DNA of 64,000 bases, taken from assembly GCA_016169945.1 (NCBI GenBank), contig JADLSH010000373.1, forward strand, positions 1,736,001 through 1,800,000. The letters run 5' to 3'. The DNA comes from Trachythela sp. YZ-2020 (taxonomy: Eukaryota; Cnidaria; Anthozoa; Malacalcyonacea; Clavulariidae). A program made the translations under genes and the position numbers. Below the pieces are notes generated by a model. That model did no database searches. It saw nothing but the letters and a program-made list of their open reading frames with translations, and was not told the DNA's origin. Of this stretch, positions 22,440-32,049 are shown piece by piece. Position 1 is the first letter of the stretch, and each line of letters begins with the position of its first letter.

Positions 22440-22656
22440 ATATACATATTGCACATGTTACCACACGTTACTGCACATGTTACCGCACATGTTACCGCAC
22501 ATGTTACTATAGATATGGTATACATTAGTATATATATACTTTTATAAAAAATAGCAGTAACATGTGGTAACATGTTGAAATATATAGTAATATATACTAT
22601 ATTTATAGTAACATGTGCAGTAACATGTGGTAACATGTGCAGTAACATGTGCGAAT
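22440..22656. repeat. palindromic array of GTAACATGTG units beside SF3 fragment 1
   Basis: On the left, four to five direct repeats of ACATGTTACCGC type (22455-22508). On the right, the reverse complement GTAACATGTGCAGTAACATG repeated five times (22555-22655). A variable AT-rich centre lies between, so the block can fold into a long hairpin. The SF3 helicase reading frame on the minus strand ends 207 bp to the right. The same unit sits beside the other SF3 fragment. Confidence 0.75.
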
Positions 22657-22862
22657 TTGTTCTGTGATAGAAAATGATTACTGTAATGCTATGTAGTAAA
22701 GCTTAATACCAAGAATAAGGTTTTGTAATGTCTAGTTTGTGCCGCTATTATGTCTTTGAGCGCGTTATAATGTACTCGCTCGTATTTGCGGCTAGGCGTT
22801 TACGTTCGTTTAACTTATTTCTCCCAGAAGCACAAGCTTAGCAAAACAATGTGGACACAGAG

Positions 22863-23340
22863 TTATTTTCTTTTACTCCCTCTGTGGGATGCTGTGGGTG
22901 AATTGGAAGACTTTCCATCGCGTGACGCCATCATATAATCCTCACCCTTGACTTTGGCGTGATACGGGCCTCGGTATTTGATGACGTCTTTAGACGTTTC
23001 AAATATTGGAACGTCAGTGTTGATACGTATATCTGTCACAAAATGATTCTTTGGACCTGGTAGATTCACACGATCTCCTTCCAGCAACAAAAGCAAGCTT
23101 TTCCACTCAATCAACTCCTTTGACCAGCGAAAATCGTTTAGCCAAATGATCTCTGATTTGTCGGCTCCTACCCAAGGGTATTTGTCTGCGGCAGGGTTGG
23201 AAAAGGTGTTGAATAGCAGCTCCAGGGGTCTAAACAGAAATGATTTGCCACAGTTTGTCGGCCCGACTATCATTACATTCCTGTATTTCCCTCTTCCGAG
23301 CATTAGTAATTCTCGTACGGCTGCAGCGAACTAAGTATTC
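22863..23340 (-). pseudogene. SF3 helicase (Rep/E1-type) fragment 1, C-terminal part
   Basis: An open frame of 146 codons carries a Walker A (GPTNCGKSF), a Walker B-like IIWLNDFRW, then LLLLLEGDRVNLPGPKNHF and a sensor-1-like TDVPIFETSK. That motif set is the superfamily 3 helicase fold used by small DNA virus and plasmid Rep/E1 proteins to open the origin. I have met close relatives in cnidarian genomes, where the complete protein seems to have an N-terminal nuclease-like part. Here only the helicase and a serine/lysine tail remain. Coding ends at the right at about 23340 with no start. Whether it derives from a virus or a Rep-type transposon cannot be told from this fragment. Confidence 0.75.
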
Positions 23341-23524
23341 ACTTGTTTTCATTATCTCTTTACAATACTTTGAATATATTATAACTGTCATAAATATGCA
23401 TTACATGTGCTGTATTATATCCCATGCCTTTAAGTTTGTTTGGTGATTCACATTTTTAATAAACGTAGACTTTTTATGAAAACCATCAATTTTTAGCATT
23501 GTTCGACACCAGTTGTTGAATATT

Positions 23525-23685
23525 TAAATATTCAATGCTATAATAATTGGAAATATCCTCCCTTCCCCCCCCCCCAAACACAATGTTGATGATAATATAA
23601 ACCTATGGGTTTGATTTCATGGACACACCAACATTGTATGGAGGGGGAGGGGGTAAATTTGAGAAATGACTATATTGTCTACGAA
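23525..23685. repeat. small foldback with CAATGTTG / G-rich arms
   Basis: CCTTCCCCCCCCCCC...ACAATGTTG on the left and CCAACATTGTATGGAGGGGG on the right form an inverted pair of about 30 bp. It resembles the internal part of MITE family A (CCCCCTTTTCAATGTTG...), so it may be a diverged member. Confidence 0.4.
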
Positions 23686-23927
23686 TTAATTTCCATGATT
23701 GTAGTTGCTGATACAATATGGGAAATGCATGCAATTATAGTGAATATGTGAGCATATGCAGAGTAACTTGAATCTTTTTCCCCAATGGTGGGTAACACAG
23801 CTGCATATAAGCAGGACCTCAGGACTGTTACTATATTCAAACATACTGGTTTACTTTAGATATTGTTTTTTCTTCGATATACTTCATTTCAATGACCGAC
23901 TCTGGTTCGCAGACTCTGTAAACACAG

Positions 23928-24335
23928 TTACGGACATTGGTTGACCAAATTTGCTACTTCTAGCAAGCAGGTGTACAGCTCTAATGGTGTTAATACTTGC
24001 TTACCGATTGCTGTCTTCAACGCTTTCTTGGAGGTTTTGACCAGGGCTTCTGCGCATCCATTGTGGTGTGGAGCTGCGGGAGTCGTAAACTTCCATTCCA
24101 TACCTTTCTCTGTGCAGAACTCGCAAAGTTCCTCCTTGTTCCAACCTGTTATCATTATGGCTAGCTCTCGTTCTGCACCTGTGAACTGGGTTCCATTGTC
24201 GCTCATCATCACTGTGGGTTGACCTCGAATGGAGAAGAATCTGCAAAGAACTTGTAGAAACTCTAAGGCGGAACAGTCTATGGCTAATTCCAGGTGGACT
24301 GCTCTTGTGTTCAAACACGTAAAGGTGGACTACTT
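23928..24335 (-). pseudogene. Bel/Pao retrotransposon integrase core fragment
   Basis: The frame TCLNTRAVHLELAIDCSALE, FLQVLCRFFSIRGQPTVMMS, DNGTQFTGAERELA, EWKFTTPAAPHHNGCAEALV is the rve integrase core of Bel/Pao elements. The first D lies upstream, the second D is in SDNGTQF and the E is in GCAEALV. Such integrases insert retrotransposon cDNA. Only about 130 codons survive. The upstream end is cut exactly at the TTAA where Kolobok-type element 2 begins, and no further Bel/Pao coding is clear on the other side. No LTRs seen. Confidence 0.85.
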
Positions 24336-24489
24336 TAAAGTGCTACTGAAACGAATTTTTCACCCCCTTTTTTAATGGGCTTAAAAAGATATTCACGTTT
24401 TTAGAAGCAGTTTGATATATGTATGAGCATCGTACGTTAAGTAGAACTGGTCTAATTTTGCCTCCAAACTTCGTTATCAGATGCGAACT

Positions 24490-24535
24490 TTTTAAGCCGC
24501 CATTTTGGTGCCCTGTGACGTCAGAAGATGGACGG
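24490..24535 (+). promoter_or_regulatory. left-TIR promoter-like block: YY1-like and CRE-like motifs
   Basis: AAGCCGCCATTTTGGTGCC (YY1-like core CCGCCATTTTG) is followed by TGTGACGTCAGAAGATGG (CRE-like TGACGTCA). The block lies about 150 bp upstream of the P2X7-ballast-like start and is repeated, mirrored, in the right TIR. Confidence 0.5.
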
Positions 24536-24680
24536 AAGTGGCGAAGTAAACAGTAATCTATATAGACCTATATAGCGTTTGAGGTATTCGCAGTGATTTC
24601 TCGTGGATTTTTGAGGCCTAAAACTATATTTTTTAAAGGAAAGCTAAGTTACTATATATAACAATCTATATTCTGAGGGG

Positions 24681-25737
24681 ATGTCAAGTAACGAGTCCGA
24701 TAGTAGCGCGAATACATAAGTAAGTTCGACTAACTCTAAGAGCACGCCTGATGGCGATATAAGTACTTCGGCTCAGTATGCAATGTAGCATCTCAATGAT
24801 CTCATAGCTTCGCTTGATGATGAACCACTGCCAGAACCAGGTCAAGTTGTGGATACCCCAGATGATCCAGGCGGAATTCTACCATCGACGTTAGAGCAGA
24901 GAAGCGACGGCAGAATACTTTCAAACCAGTGGTAAATGGATTTATTAAAATTGATTTATAAATATACCTAGTGCACATGTTTACATTATGAATATGCCTA
25001 TTGTCAGTAAATATATTGGATAAGTACCTTGTCAGAGATTCTATATAAAGGATTGCCTTATATAAATTTGCCTTTCTACCAAATTATGACACAATTTTAT
25101 AGGCTAAGTTGTAAACATATATAAATATCTGTGATGCAGTGTGTTAAAAATAGAATACAGAGTTCACTATTCTATATTGTGACTTGTATATACAAAAATG
25201 TAGACATGTTTTAACTTAAATTTCATAGGTGCAGTTGCCAATGTTGCCAAACAGAATTGCTGGGGGGTCATGGAGTATCAGTGCTGCAAGGAAATGACAC
25301 CAGCCTTGAGGATGACATTGGATGGCACTATTGAGCACAGCTGCATCACCCAACATGGTGACTTTAGCCCAATGACCCATCAGGCAGTATTAGAGAATGT
25401 TGGTCCGCTTCTTAAAGACAGTAATGGTCGCTCTTATCGACGACAAGGATCACAATCTTTGAACCAGTAAGTTATACTTCTGGATAAATTTGGCTGCCAA
25501 ATAGGTCAATTTTTTACAGTTCATTTACCACTGCCAACACTCAAAGTCATTTGCATTGTATTCTTTTAGATGTTTGAGAGCAGTTGCCTATAGATGTAGC
25601 TCATTGAATGGATTTATGGCTTATTGGGATGGGATTACACAAGACCCTTGCCAGCAGCTTGTGTGTACCATTTTATTCGAAAAGCATACCCAACAGCAGA
25701 CACAAAAAGCTATATTCCAGCTGAGCAGCGTTCATAA
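24681..25737 (+). pseudogene. P2X7-ballast-like zinc-binding domain gene 2, three exons
   Basis: Exon 1 (24681-24931) encodes a serine-rich then acidic start (MSSNESDSSANT, DDEPLPEPGQVVDTPDDPGG) with stops at 24717 and 24786. Exon 2 (25229-25466, after TTTCATAG) gives WCSCQCCQTELLG, EYQCCKEMTPALR, EHSCITQHGDFSPM. Exon 3 (from 25570) gives CLRAVAYRCSSLNGFMAYW and, one frame over, PLPAACVYHFIRKAYPTADT before TAA at 25735-25737. Exon layout, splice phases and cysteine pattern match gene 1 at 11033. The frame change in exon 2 is one extra base in a run of six G (about 25261-25266), so that lesion alone could be an assembly error. The two stops and the exon 3 shift say pseudogene. Soluble, no membrane segments; function unknown. 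Confidence 0.75.
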
Positions 25738-25749
25738 GGACATTAGTGT

Positions 25750-25862
25750 ATTTATGTGTTTACACTTCAATCCTCATCTTCATTGTCGATCATTGACAAA
25801 TATAATCATCCAAAATGTGTAAGCAAAACCAAGCCAAGGCTTGAAGTGTAAACACAACTTAT
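25750..25862. mobile_element. short MITE with GTTTACACT termini, copy 2
   Basis: TGTGTTTACACTTCAA on the left and TTGAAGTGTAAACACAAC on the right, about 110 bp. Same termini as 696-815. It sits just after the stop of P2X7-ballast-like gene 2, inside Kolobok-type element 2. Confidence 0.5.
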
Positions 25863-26637
25863 GAAAGGTGTTGATATTTGTAATGTTCCTTTATTATCTA
25901 TACTAAACCCATCCTACAACAAATGAAACAAGTGCCCAGAGAAAACCAACTAGCTATATTATCTATTCTAGCCCATCATAAAAAAGAAATCAGAGTACCC
26001 AGAGAAAACGAACCAGATTTTATTTACTTGTCATGAGTAGTTTACATTGAAAATGGTAAATAACTTATTAAATAATACAAAATGTTGCATCATCATACTA
26101 ACCAATAAACATGCAATAAGTTTATGGTTTGGTACATGGTGCATTTACTGTACCTCCAATATTGATCATGCAGTATGCCATGGCTGTTGTGTGATTTTCA
26201 TAAGTGTGCTAAAATTATTATTTCAATCTATTACTTTATTATTATGGTTATAAATTACTGCTAAATCAATATTCGTATTGAACTCTTTATGAAAATATAC
26301 AATATAATACAACAGCTTTGCACATCCTGCAATGCCAATGGAGGTTTCCAACGATGTCACTCACGGGCATTATAAATGATTTTTATATTAGGATTATTGT
26401 GTTATATTATATAACTATCTGATTCTCCATAGTAATGTACTAACTTATATTACGATATTGTTACCAATCAACTTTATATGAACTATTCATACATGTATAT
26501 AATACATTATGGTTATTATAATTATTATACTATATTATTATAATTCTAATTTTCCATCTTTGTTTCATCTGGTTGATCCTCAAAAGTAGAAAGGACAAAG
26601 TTAATCGTATGATAAGTCGCATATTGTATCGTCAAAA
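25863..26637. other. AT-rich interior of Kolobok-type element 2, transposase exons deleted
   Basis: No coding recognised. It has a small direct repeat (GTGCCCAGAGAAAAC / GTACCCAGAGAAAAC at about 25931 and 25993). By comparison with the 10.8 kb element, the catalytic transposase exons should lie here but are absent. Confidence 0.5.
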
Positions 26638-27207
26638 TTCTGACTCACTTGTTGTTGGAATATTTTCATCAACTTTTGCTAGAGAAGAGGCCAACTTTAC
26701 AGGCGACAATATTTTACTGTGACAAATTATCTTTGAAATAAACATGTGCAAATTTTTAGTATAAACGCATAATATTACAATTCACCATGTGCGTGGGCGA
26801 GACGCCTTCGGTGCAAATATATACTCAATACTAACCTGTCGATCTGTTAGCTGTTCTTCAGCCGGTGGAACTATTCCAGCTACATCAATTGTAGGAATAG
26901 CATCTTCCTTCGATCATCTTTTCATACTCAGCGCTTTAGCCAAAGTAAGATTCACATCATAGCACGAATCTTGAAAGTGGGCTGAACAAAGACACGAAGT
27001 CGCAGAAGCGTGAACACTCGGTCTATGTTTACGGACAACATTTATCCACTTTCTCCGTCTTTGCGGATCTGTTTCTTCGTTAGGAGACAGATGCATAGAT
27101 ATTCCTTCGGTTTGTTGATTATTGGCGCAACTAACTAAGTTAGGACCGCCAGCAACACAGCCTTTTCCTCCGCGATAGCGTTTTTCGCTACTAGTAGAAC
27201 ACGCCAT
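26638..27207 (-). pseudogene. THAP-domain exons of a Kolobok-type transposase
   Basis: ATG at 27207. The first exon encodes a THAP zinc finger: GCVAGGPNLVSCANNQQTEG, ISMHLSPNEETDPQRRRKW, then CLCSAHFQDSCY, giving the C...C...C-x2-H ligands. After a frame change comes KEDAIPTIDVAGIVPPAEEQ and LTDRQ before a GTTAGT donor (about 26837). A small second exon (LASSLAKVDENIPTT) ends at a GTGAGT near 26640. THAP domains bind specific DNA and form the N-terminus of Kolobok and P transposases. The catalytic part is missing. It starts about 190 bp inside the right TIR, mirroring the P2X7-ballast-like gene at the left TIR. Confidence 0.8.
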
Positions 27208-27209
27208 GA

Positions 27210-27260
27210 TGAACTGTGTTCATCTTATGACGTCACACGGCATCAAAATGGCGGACCAAA
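27210..27260 (-). promoter_or_regulatory. right-TIR promoter-like block: CRE-like and YY1-like motifs
   Basis: Read on the minus strand: CCGCCATTTTGATGCCGTG, then TGACGTCATAAGATG, directly upstream of the THAP start. This is the mirror of the block in the left TIR, so the transposon ends appear to double as promoters for the two inward genes. Confidence 0.5.
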
Positions 27261-27467
27261 AGTTCGCACAGGAAGTGCCAAAAATCGCAACTTTGGAAGG
27301 CTATAAAATCTGTTTGAAAAGGCTAAATTTAATTCTGTTTGCGGCAAACATATCAGGATAATAAAAAAGGGGTCGAAAAATTCGTTTCAGTAGCATTTTA
27401 ACGATATACGGTCCGTTATTATGTTACCAATAAGTATAGTGAAAGGAGTGCCATCTATTAAGAATTG

Positions 27468-27600
27468 TAACATATTACCACATGTTACCACTATTTCATT
27501 AAAAAATAATATATATATATTTTTTAAAAAGTAGTAACATGTGGTAACATGCGCCTTTTATAAGGAATTATAATGTAAACTCACGGTAACATGTTGAAAA
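27468..27600. repeat. palindromic array of GTAACATGTG units beside SF3 fragment 2
   Basis: TAACATATTACCACATGTTA on the left and GTAACATGTGGTAACATG on the right, around an A/T centre (TATATATATA), plus one outlying GGTAACATGTTG. The stop side of SF3 fragment 2 lies within about 10 bp. Same unit and hairpin design as 22440-22656. Confidence 0.7.
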
Positions 27601-27610
27601 ACTCTCAAAC

Positions 27611-28384
27611 TCAACTCAAAATCAGCCTCGAAAAACATATTGAGCATGCGAGCATTTCTCTTTGATTTTTCAAAGGAATTTGGTGGAACAACTTGAAAAC
27701 CTTCCATCGACTCCCCATCATTTCATCTTCGATCAGGTCGCGAGCATTGTAGGGACCTTTGAAAGTGGTAACAGCTTTACCGGTTGCAAAAATTGGGGTG
27801 TCGCATGTCAGACAAATGTCATCTTTGTAGTGGTTCTTGGGCATAGGAAAGTGCACCGGCTGATCTTCCAATAACCACAACTAATCCCTCTATGGTATAA
27901 TTTCCCTGTCCCATCGAAAGTCGTTTAAGAAAATATTGTCCACATCTGCTGCGCCAACAAAAGCGTACTTGTCGTTAGCAGGGTTGCTAAAGATGTTGAA
28001 CATAGTTTGTAGTGGTTTCAGAAGGAATGTTTTGCCGCAATTTGTTGGGCCAGGATAAATAGGTTGCCATTCGACTGGTGCCACACCGTTCTGGTCGAGC
28101 ACCTGAGTTGCACACTCAAACCATGAACTATCAAACTCCGGTGCACATTGCTGCTTGGAATACTTGTAGACTACAAAGAGATATCCTTCTTCTCAAGCTC
28201 TGCAGACGCCCCTTCCATTTTCCACCTATTGGCAATCAGATCCTGCAAGGACTTGCTGGAGCGGTTCATGCAAAAACTTGCGAGGTCTTTTTTGCCAGCC
28301 TGTTCTTGAATGTTCGTGTGTGAGAAAAGTTCAGTATCTGTTTTAACGTTGTTTTCAACAAGAAACTCGGCGACATTTAAATTT
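27611..28384 (-). pseudogene. SF3 helicase (Rep/E1-type) fragment 2
   Basis: From right to left: an upstream region (NLNVAEFLVENNVKTDTEL, QEQAGKKDLASF, IANRWKMEGASAELEKKD), then Walker A (GPTNCGKTFLLKPL), a Walker B-like IFLNDFRWD, and after a frame change DQPVHFPMPKNHY, CDTPIFATGKAV and DEMMGSRWKVFKLFHQIP. At least three frame changes. It covers more of the N-side than fragment 1 but still no nuclease motif. The break at 28384 abuts unrelated DNA. Same family as 22863-23340 but diverged, so two separate insertions or an old duplication. Confidence 0.75.
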
Positions 28385-29065
28385 GTTAGTCTTTGTTGTT
28401 TATTGTATGCGGTTGACGATGGTTGGTTTTGCGACCTGCTCTTTCACCAAACTCGTACCCAGCACTAGCCTGCTGGGGTATAGCACTGGTAAAGGGTGAT
28501 CATGTGACAGGCAAATACTCCAAGATTCTTGGAGTATTAGCCTGCGAGCAGGCTTTATGGAAATTAAGACGGGGGTGACGAAAAGTTCATGAAAGGATAA
28601 ATGCATAGATATAATAAACCTAGATTGCTGAGTTATTATATCTATGGATAAATGGCGGTTTAGTGAATTGCCACGGTTATGACATTCTTACTATTATTAT
28701 CTTTCTTTAATACATTTATACGGCGAATACACATCAATCTTCTTTATATCTGCTTCATGTCGCATTATAATTTGCCGAGGAGGAGACATTTCGAAGGACA
28801 ATGAAAGCCAGCAAGGTACGAGACATATATTTATATAGTATTTTACAAATTGGAGCCTCTGTGCCTTACTAATTCACACAATCTAGTGCCAGACAATTTA
28901 TCCCATCAAAGGGAAAGTGTTGTATATTATGCTTAATACAAATGTAAATGTTAACCAGACACTATTATACCATTAACCGGCAAGTTTGGTTATTGGACTT
29001 TTGTAGGTCCAAATTTTTAGTAAAAAATTGTGTATATATACAGAGGCAGTTGTAAAAAATGAAAA
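28385..29065. other. non-coding stretch with a 17 bp inverted pair
   Basis: No gene. AGCCTGCTGGGGTATAGC and the reversed AGCCTGCGAGCAGGCT region (28465-28555) contain small palindromes (TAGCCTGCGAGCAGGCTTTA; CCAAGATTCTTGG). A short ATAGATATAATAAACCTAG / CTGAGTTATTATATCTATGG inverted pair is at 28605-28650. Confidence 0.35.
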
Positions 29066-29069
29066 TAAA

Positions 29070-29360
29070 TGCCCTGCAATTCCGGTGCAATGCTGTCTAT
29101 TCCAGTTGCCAAGGGCTAACCACAAATTCATGTGTATTTACCAGGATAATGCTAGTGTGTGTTATTGTTGCCAATGTGAATTATTGATGCCAATGTGTAC
29201 TTGTGGTTATCTTTTGGCAACTGTACTGTGTAGCTTAGATACCCAAATTTGCAAAGTTTAGAATATTTACCATCTTTCAGTTAACCCAATTAAGGTGCAA
29301 TGCACATCTTTGCATCATACTACACTATTCCAGTCATTCTAATGCTAGTTTGCTAGACAG
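29070..29360 (+). repeat. interspersed repeat C, copy 1 (about 290 bp)
   Basis: Matches 53036-53325 in reverse over almost its full length. Shared blocks include ACCACAAATTCATGTGTATT, TTGGCAACTGTACT and AAGGTGCAATGCACATCTTT. Its start (TTCCGGTGCAATGCTGTCTA) resembles the reverse of the tRNA-like head of the SINE at 52745, so it may be a SINE-derived or SINE-flanking unit. The 77-codon open frame inside is an accident of the repeat. Confidence 0.7.
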
Positions 29361-30424
29361 TTAAATTTAATTGTCAATTGTTGCATGTGAACCTTTAACC
29401 AGGCAACCTTCCAATGTCTTGCTAACGCATTTTAAATCAACTGCTGTCCTGTACTTGACTGAATAGTTGTTGAAATATTATATATTATGCTGTACTTATT
29501 CTTCTACAGATTCCATTAGATCATTGATTTATTGCAGTATTTGTTGTGTTGGGGATGGAAGTTAAAAGTAAACGGAGAAGCAAATTGACTCAGGACTGAG
29601 GTGAACAGACGGTATGTTTTGTTTTCTTTTGTTTAAATGTATTTGAAAGTTTTCTCATTAAACCATTATGCTGCAATGTGCCTTTGGTCAACAATTTCCC
29701 TGTCTAATGCCAGACTATTGTCTTCTCAAGGGTAGTGCTGGCCATTAATGTTATAGAAGACAGTTCCAGGAGAACATTAGTGATACAACACATCAGACTT
29801 CAACCTGTGGTATTGTAATGTTCACAAGTTAATGTAAAATAGTCGTGACAAAGACAAAAACTAGAATTTATATATTAATATTGGTCCCTTCACATGTAAC
29901 TGATAATAATATATTATGGTAAGAACAAACCACAGTATTTTTGCAGGTTAAAGGGTATATACTACAAAGGACATATTTCAATGTGCTTGGTTTCAATTTG
30001 AGCTATTTCAATACATGTGTTTAATGTCGCAAGCTGTGTACAAGATTTTTAGACATAAAAAATATCAGTTATGCTGTGCTGATTGTTCAACATTTGGTGA
30101 ATTGAACGTTAATATTATGAACACAATTTCAAGTGATTGGGGGGACAAACATGGAGATTTAACTTAAATTCTGATGTCATAATTTGTATATTGAACACAT
30201 TGAAATATCTCCAATTTTAATCAAAAAGCTATTACAATTTGTAAAATATGTTTCTCTACCAAATTTGACCAGTCCTTTCACATTAGACAAACTTAGTGTT
30301 GAAATCAGGATTAATAGTATATTAGTTGTAAAAAATTGTTATATTTGCCACATTTTTATCTGTAATAAAAATTGTTCTCCATTTGTTTTCTCATTTTCCT
30401 TCACCTTGATTAAAACGATTATAC
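29361..30424. other. non-coding, no gene seen
   Basis: AT-rich DNA with scattered stops in all frames. No inverted repeats longer than about 15 bp noticed. Confidence 0.4.
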
Positions 30425-30600
30425 AGGAATTTCTATAGGATCCTATAGAAATTCCTATAGGAAACCTAATAGCATTCTATTATATTTTGGCCCAATTTCC
30501 TATAGGAAATTTCCTATAGGAAATTGGGCCAAAATCTAATAGGAATTCCTATAGGAAATTGGGCCAAAATCTAATAGGAATTCTTATAGGATTTTTTCAT
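30425..30600. repeat. array of CCTATAGGAATTCCTATAGG palindromes
   Basis: Overlapping palindromic units AATTCCTATAGGAAATT with a longer embedded unit GGAAATTGGGCCAAAATCTA repeated twice. A second array of the same core is at 56580-56692. The units pair with themselves and with each other. No gene. Confidence 0.8.
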
Positions 30601-31339
30601 AAGGGTATATATATAAAACATTGACAAAGTATTTACTGTAATTGATGCCATCAGACATAATTAATAATACTCTATTACAATTATCTTACATGCCTTGTGT
30701 TTCCTATTTTATTTAATTTACTTGACAAGGGGAGGCCCTTGCAGTGTTATGCTTTGATTGGGTTGTCCGCAGTGTAGTACTTTCGTAGAACAATATGTCT
30801 CTTGTACATCGGCAAATTTAGATATTTATAATCAACTTTTCATGTTTTCAACCTGTATATATCCCGGCGTACTTAATCAACAAAAAACGAATCATAAGAA
30901 GTCCAATGTACATTAATTAGTTACTTGATACTAAGCAATAACGAATCAGCAGTCAGTTATGGATTTTTTTTCAATTACCATATGCATGCATTTTGTTTAC
31001 TTATATGCAAATTAGCCACTGTGTATTTGTGTTTTAACTGAGTACGTGCTGTATCAGCACACACAAAGTAAAGAGAAACAAGACAGTTAATGTTATACAA
31101 AGACATGAATTTGGCTATTCTTTAGATTGTTTTTTTTGCATCAATAATATTCCATAATCAATGAAAGTCACAGCACCACCAGTCACTGAATTCCAATATC
31201 AATCGATTAATTGTTATCAGTTGATATTTATTGATAACGATTTTCATTGAATAACAATTTCCTCAATTAAGTATGCAGGATATATACATGGAGAGCACAT
31301 ATTAATGATATTATGTTAATTAACTATATATACTGTATA
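30601..31339. other. non-coding, no gene seen
   Basis: AT-rich. Near 31200-31265 there is a loose inverted set (ATCAATCGATTAATTG; TTATCAGTTGATATTTATTG; GATAACGATTTTCATTG) with no coding potential. Confidence 0.35.
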
Positions 31340-31603
31340 CAGCTAAATAAATTAAGGTTGTCCTCGACAAAGATAAAAGGCCAAAACTAAATGGTCAAAG
31401 CCAAGTGCAAATAGTATGGTAGGGAAGATGACTTTTGATGCAGTTGTGCCAAAATTATCTGTTAAATTGAAATATATGGAAAACAATAAGCCAAGAGACA
31501 AAAGTTTGAACAAAATTGTACTTTTAGCAGTTGTCTTTCAGCCTTTGCCCTTTTAATAGCTTTGTCAGGGACAATAGAAATATTGCCTTAATTCATTTAG
31601 CTG
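31340..31603. mobile_element. Tc1/mariner-type MITE (264 bp)
   Basis: Ends CAGCTAAATAAATTAAGG and, reversed, CAGCTAAATGAATTAAGG, flanked by TA (31338-31339 and 31604-31605). Similarity continues inward through TTGTCCTCGACAAAG / TTGTCCCTGACAAAG. No coding capacity. Confidence 0.8.
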
Positions 31604-32049
31604 TATATATGTAAAATATATCTTTGAAGCTCATAATGAAATCATGTTATAATATTTATATATTTAGATATTTTGTACAATGTTTCCATACAACATAAAA
31701 CTTTAATTCACAACTTTTGTCACAAGTTTACTATTGAGTTCAGTCTGCATTTGAACTGCAGGAGTTAGAATTGGAAGTATACTCAATACCTTTGAAGTCT
31801 TTGTGGCGCTACTGAGTTCATATGGCACAGATCAACGATAAACTGTTGAACCATTTATCCATTGACATGTTTTATATATTAAATCTGTATAAATTTTGTA
31901 TACCATCACTTTCGCATTTATTTTCGATTTCCATTACAAATATTTATAACACTTGAAGATTATATATATAGCACTTTTAACAAAAATACTATTGCTAAAT
32001 TAAAATAAACGCGGAAAAAAATTACAAGAACCGTTACAATAACAGAAAA

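Larger units (their letters stand above)
24339..27397. mobile_element. Kolobok-type element 2, TTAA-flanked, P2X7-ballast-like gene plus THAP gene
   Basis: TTAA lies on both sides (24335-24338, 27398-27401). The ends are AGTGCTACTGAAACGAATTT and, reversed, AATGCTACTGAAACGAATTT. The terminal repeats extend about 195 bp, through GCCATTTTG and TGTGACGTCA to AAGATG. Inside, a P2X7-ballast-like gene points right and a THAP-domain gene points left, as in the element at 10.8 kb. The catalytic transposase exons are missing, so this is an internally deleted, non-autonomous copy that kept the passenger gene. It interrupts a Bel/Pao integrase remnant. Confidence 0.85.

Noticed and set aside
22421..22648. 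A valine/threonine/alanine-rich 75-codon protein
   Set aside because: The repetitive VTCAVTCAVTC text is just translation of the GTAACATGTG array.
22863..28384. Assigning the SF3 fragments to a named virus family
   Set aside because: Only the helicase is preserved; the same fold occurs in parvovirus-like, papilloma-like and plasmid/transposon Rep proteins, and no capsid gene is present.
29028..29261. A 77-codon secreted cysteine-rich peptide
   Set aside because: The frame is entirely within repeat C, and the reversed second copy at 53130 has a related frame only because the DNA is the same repeat.
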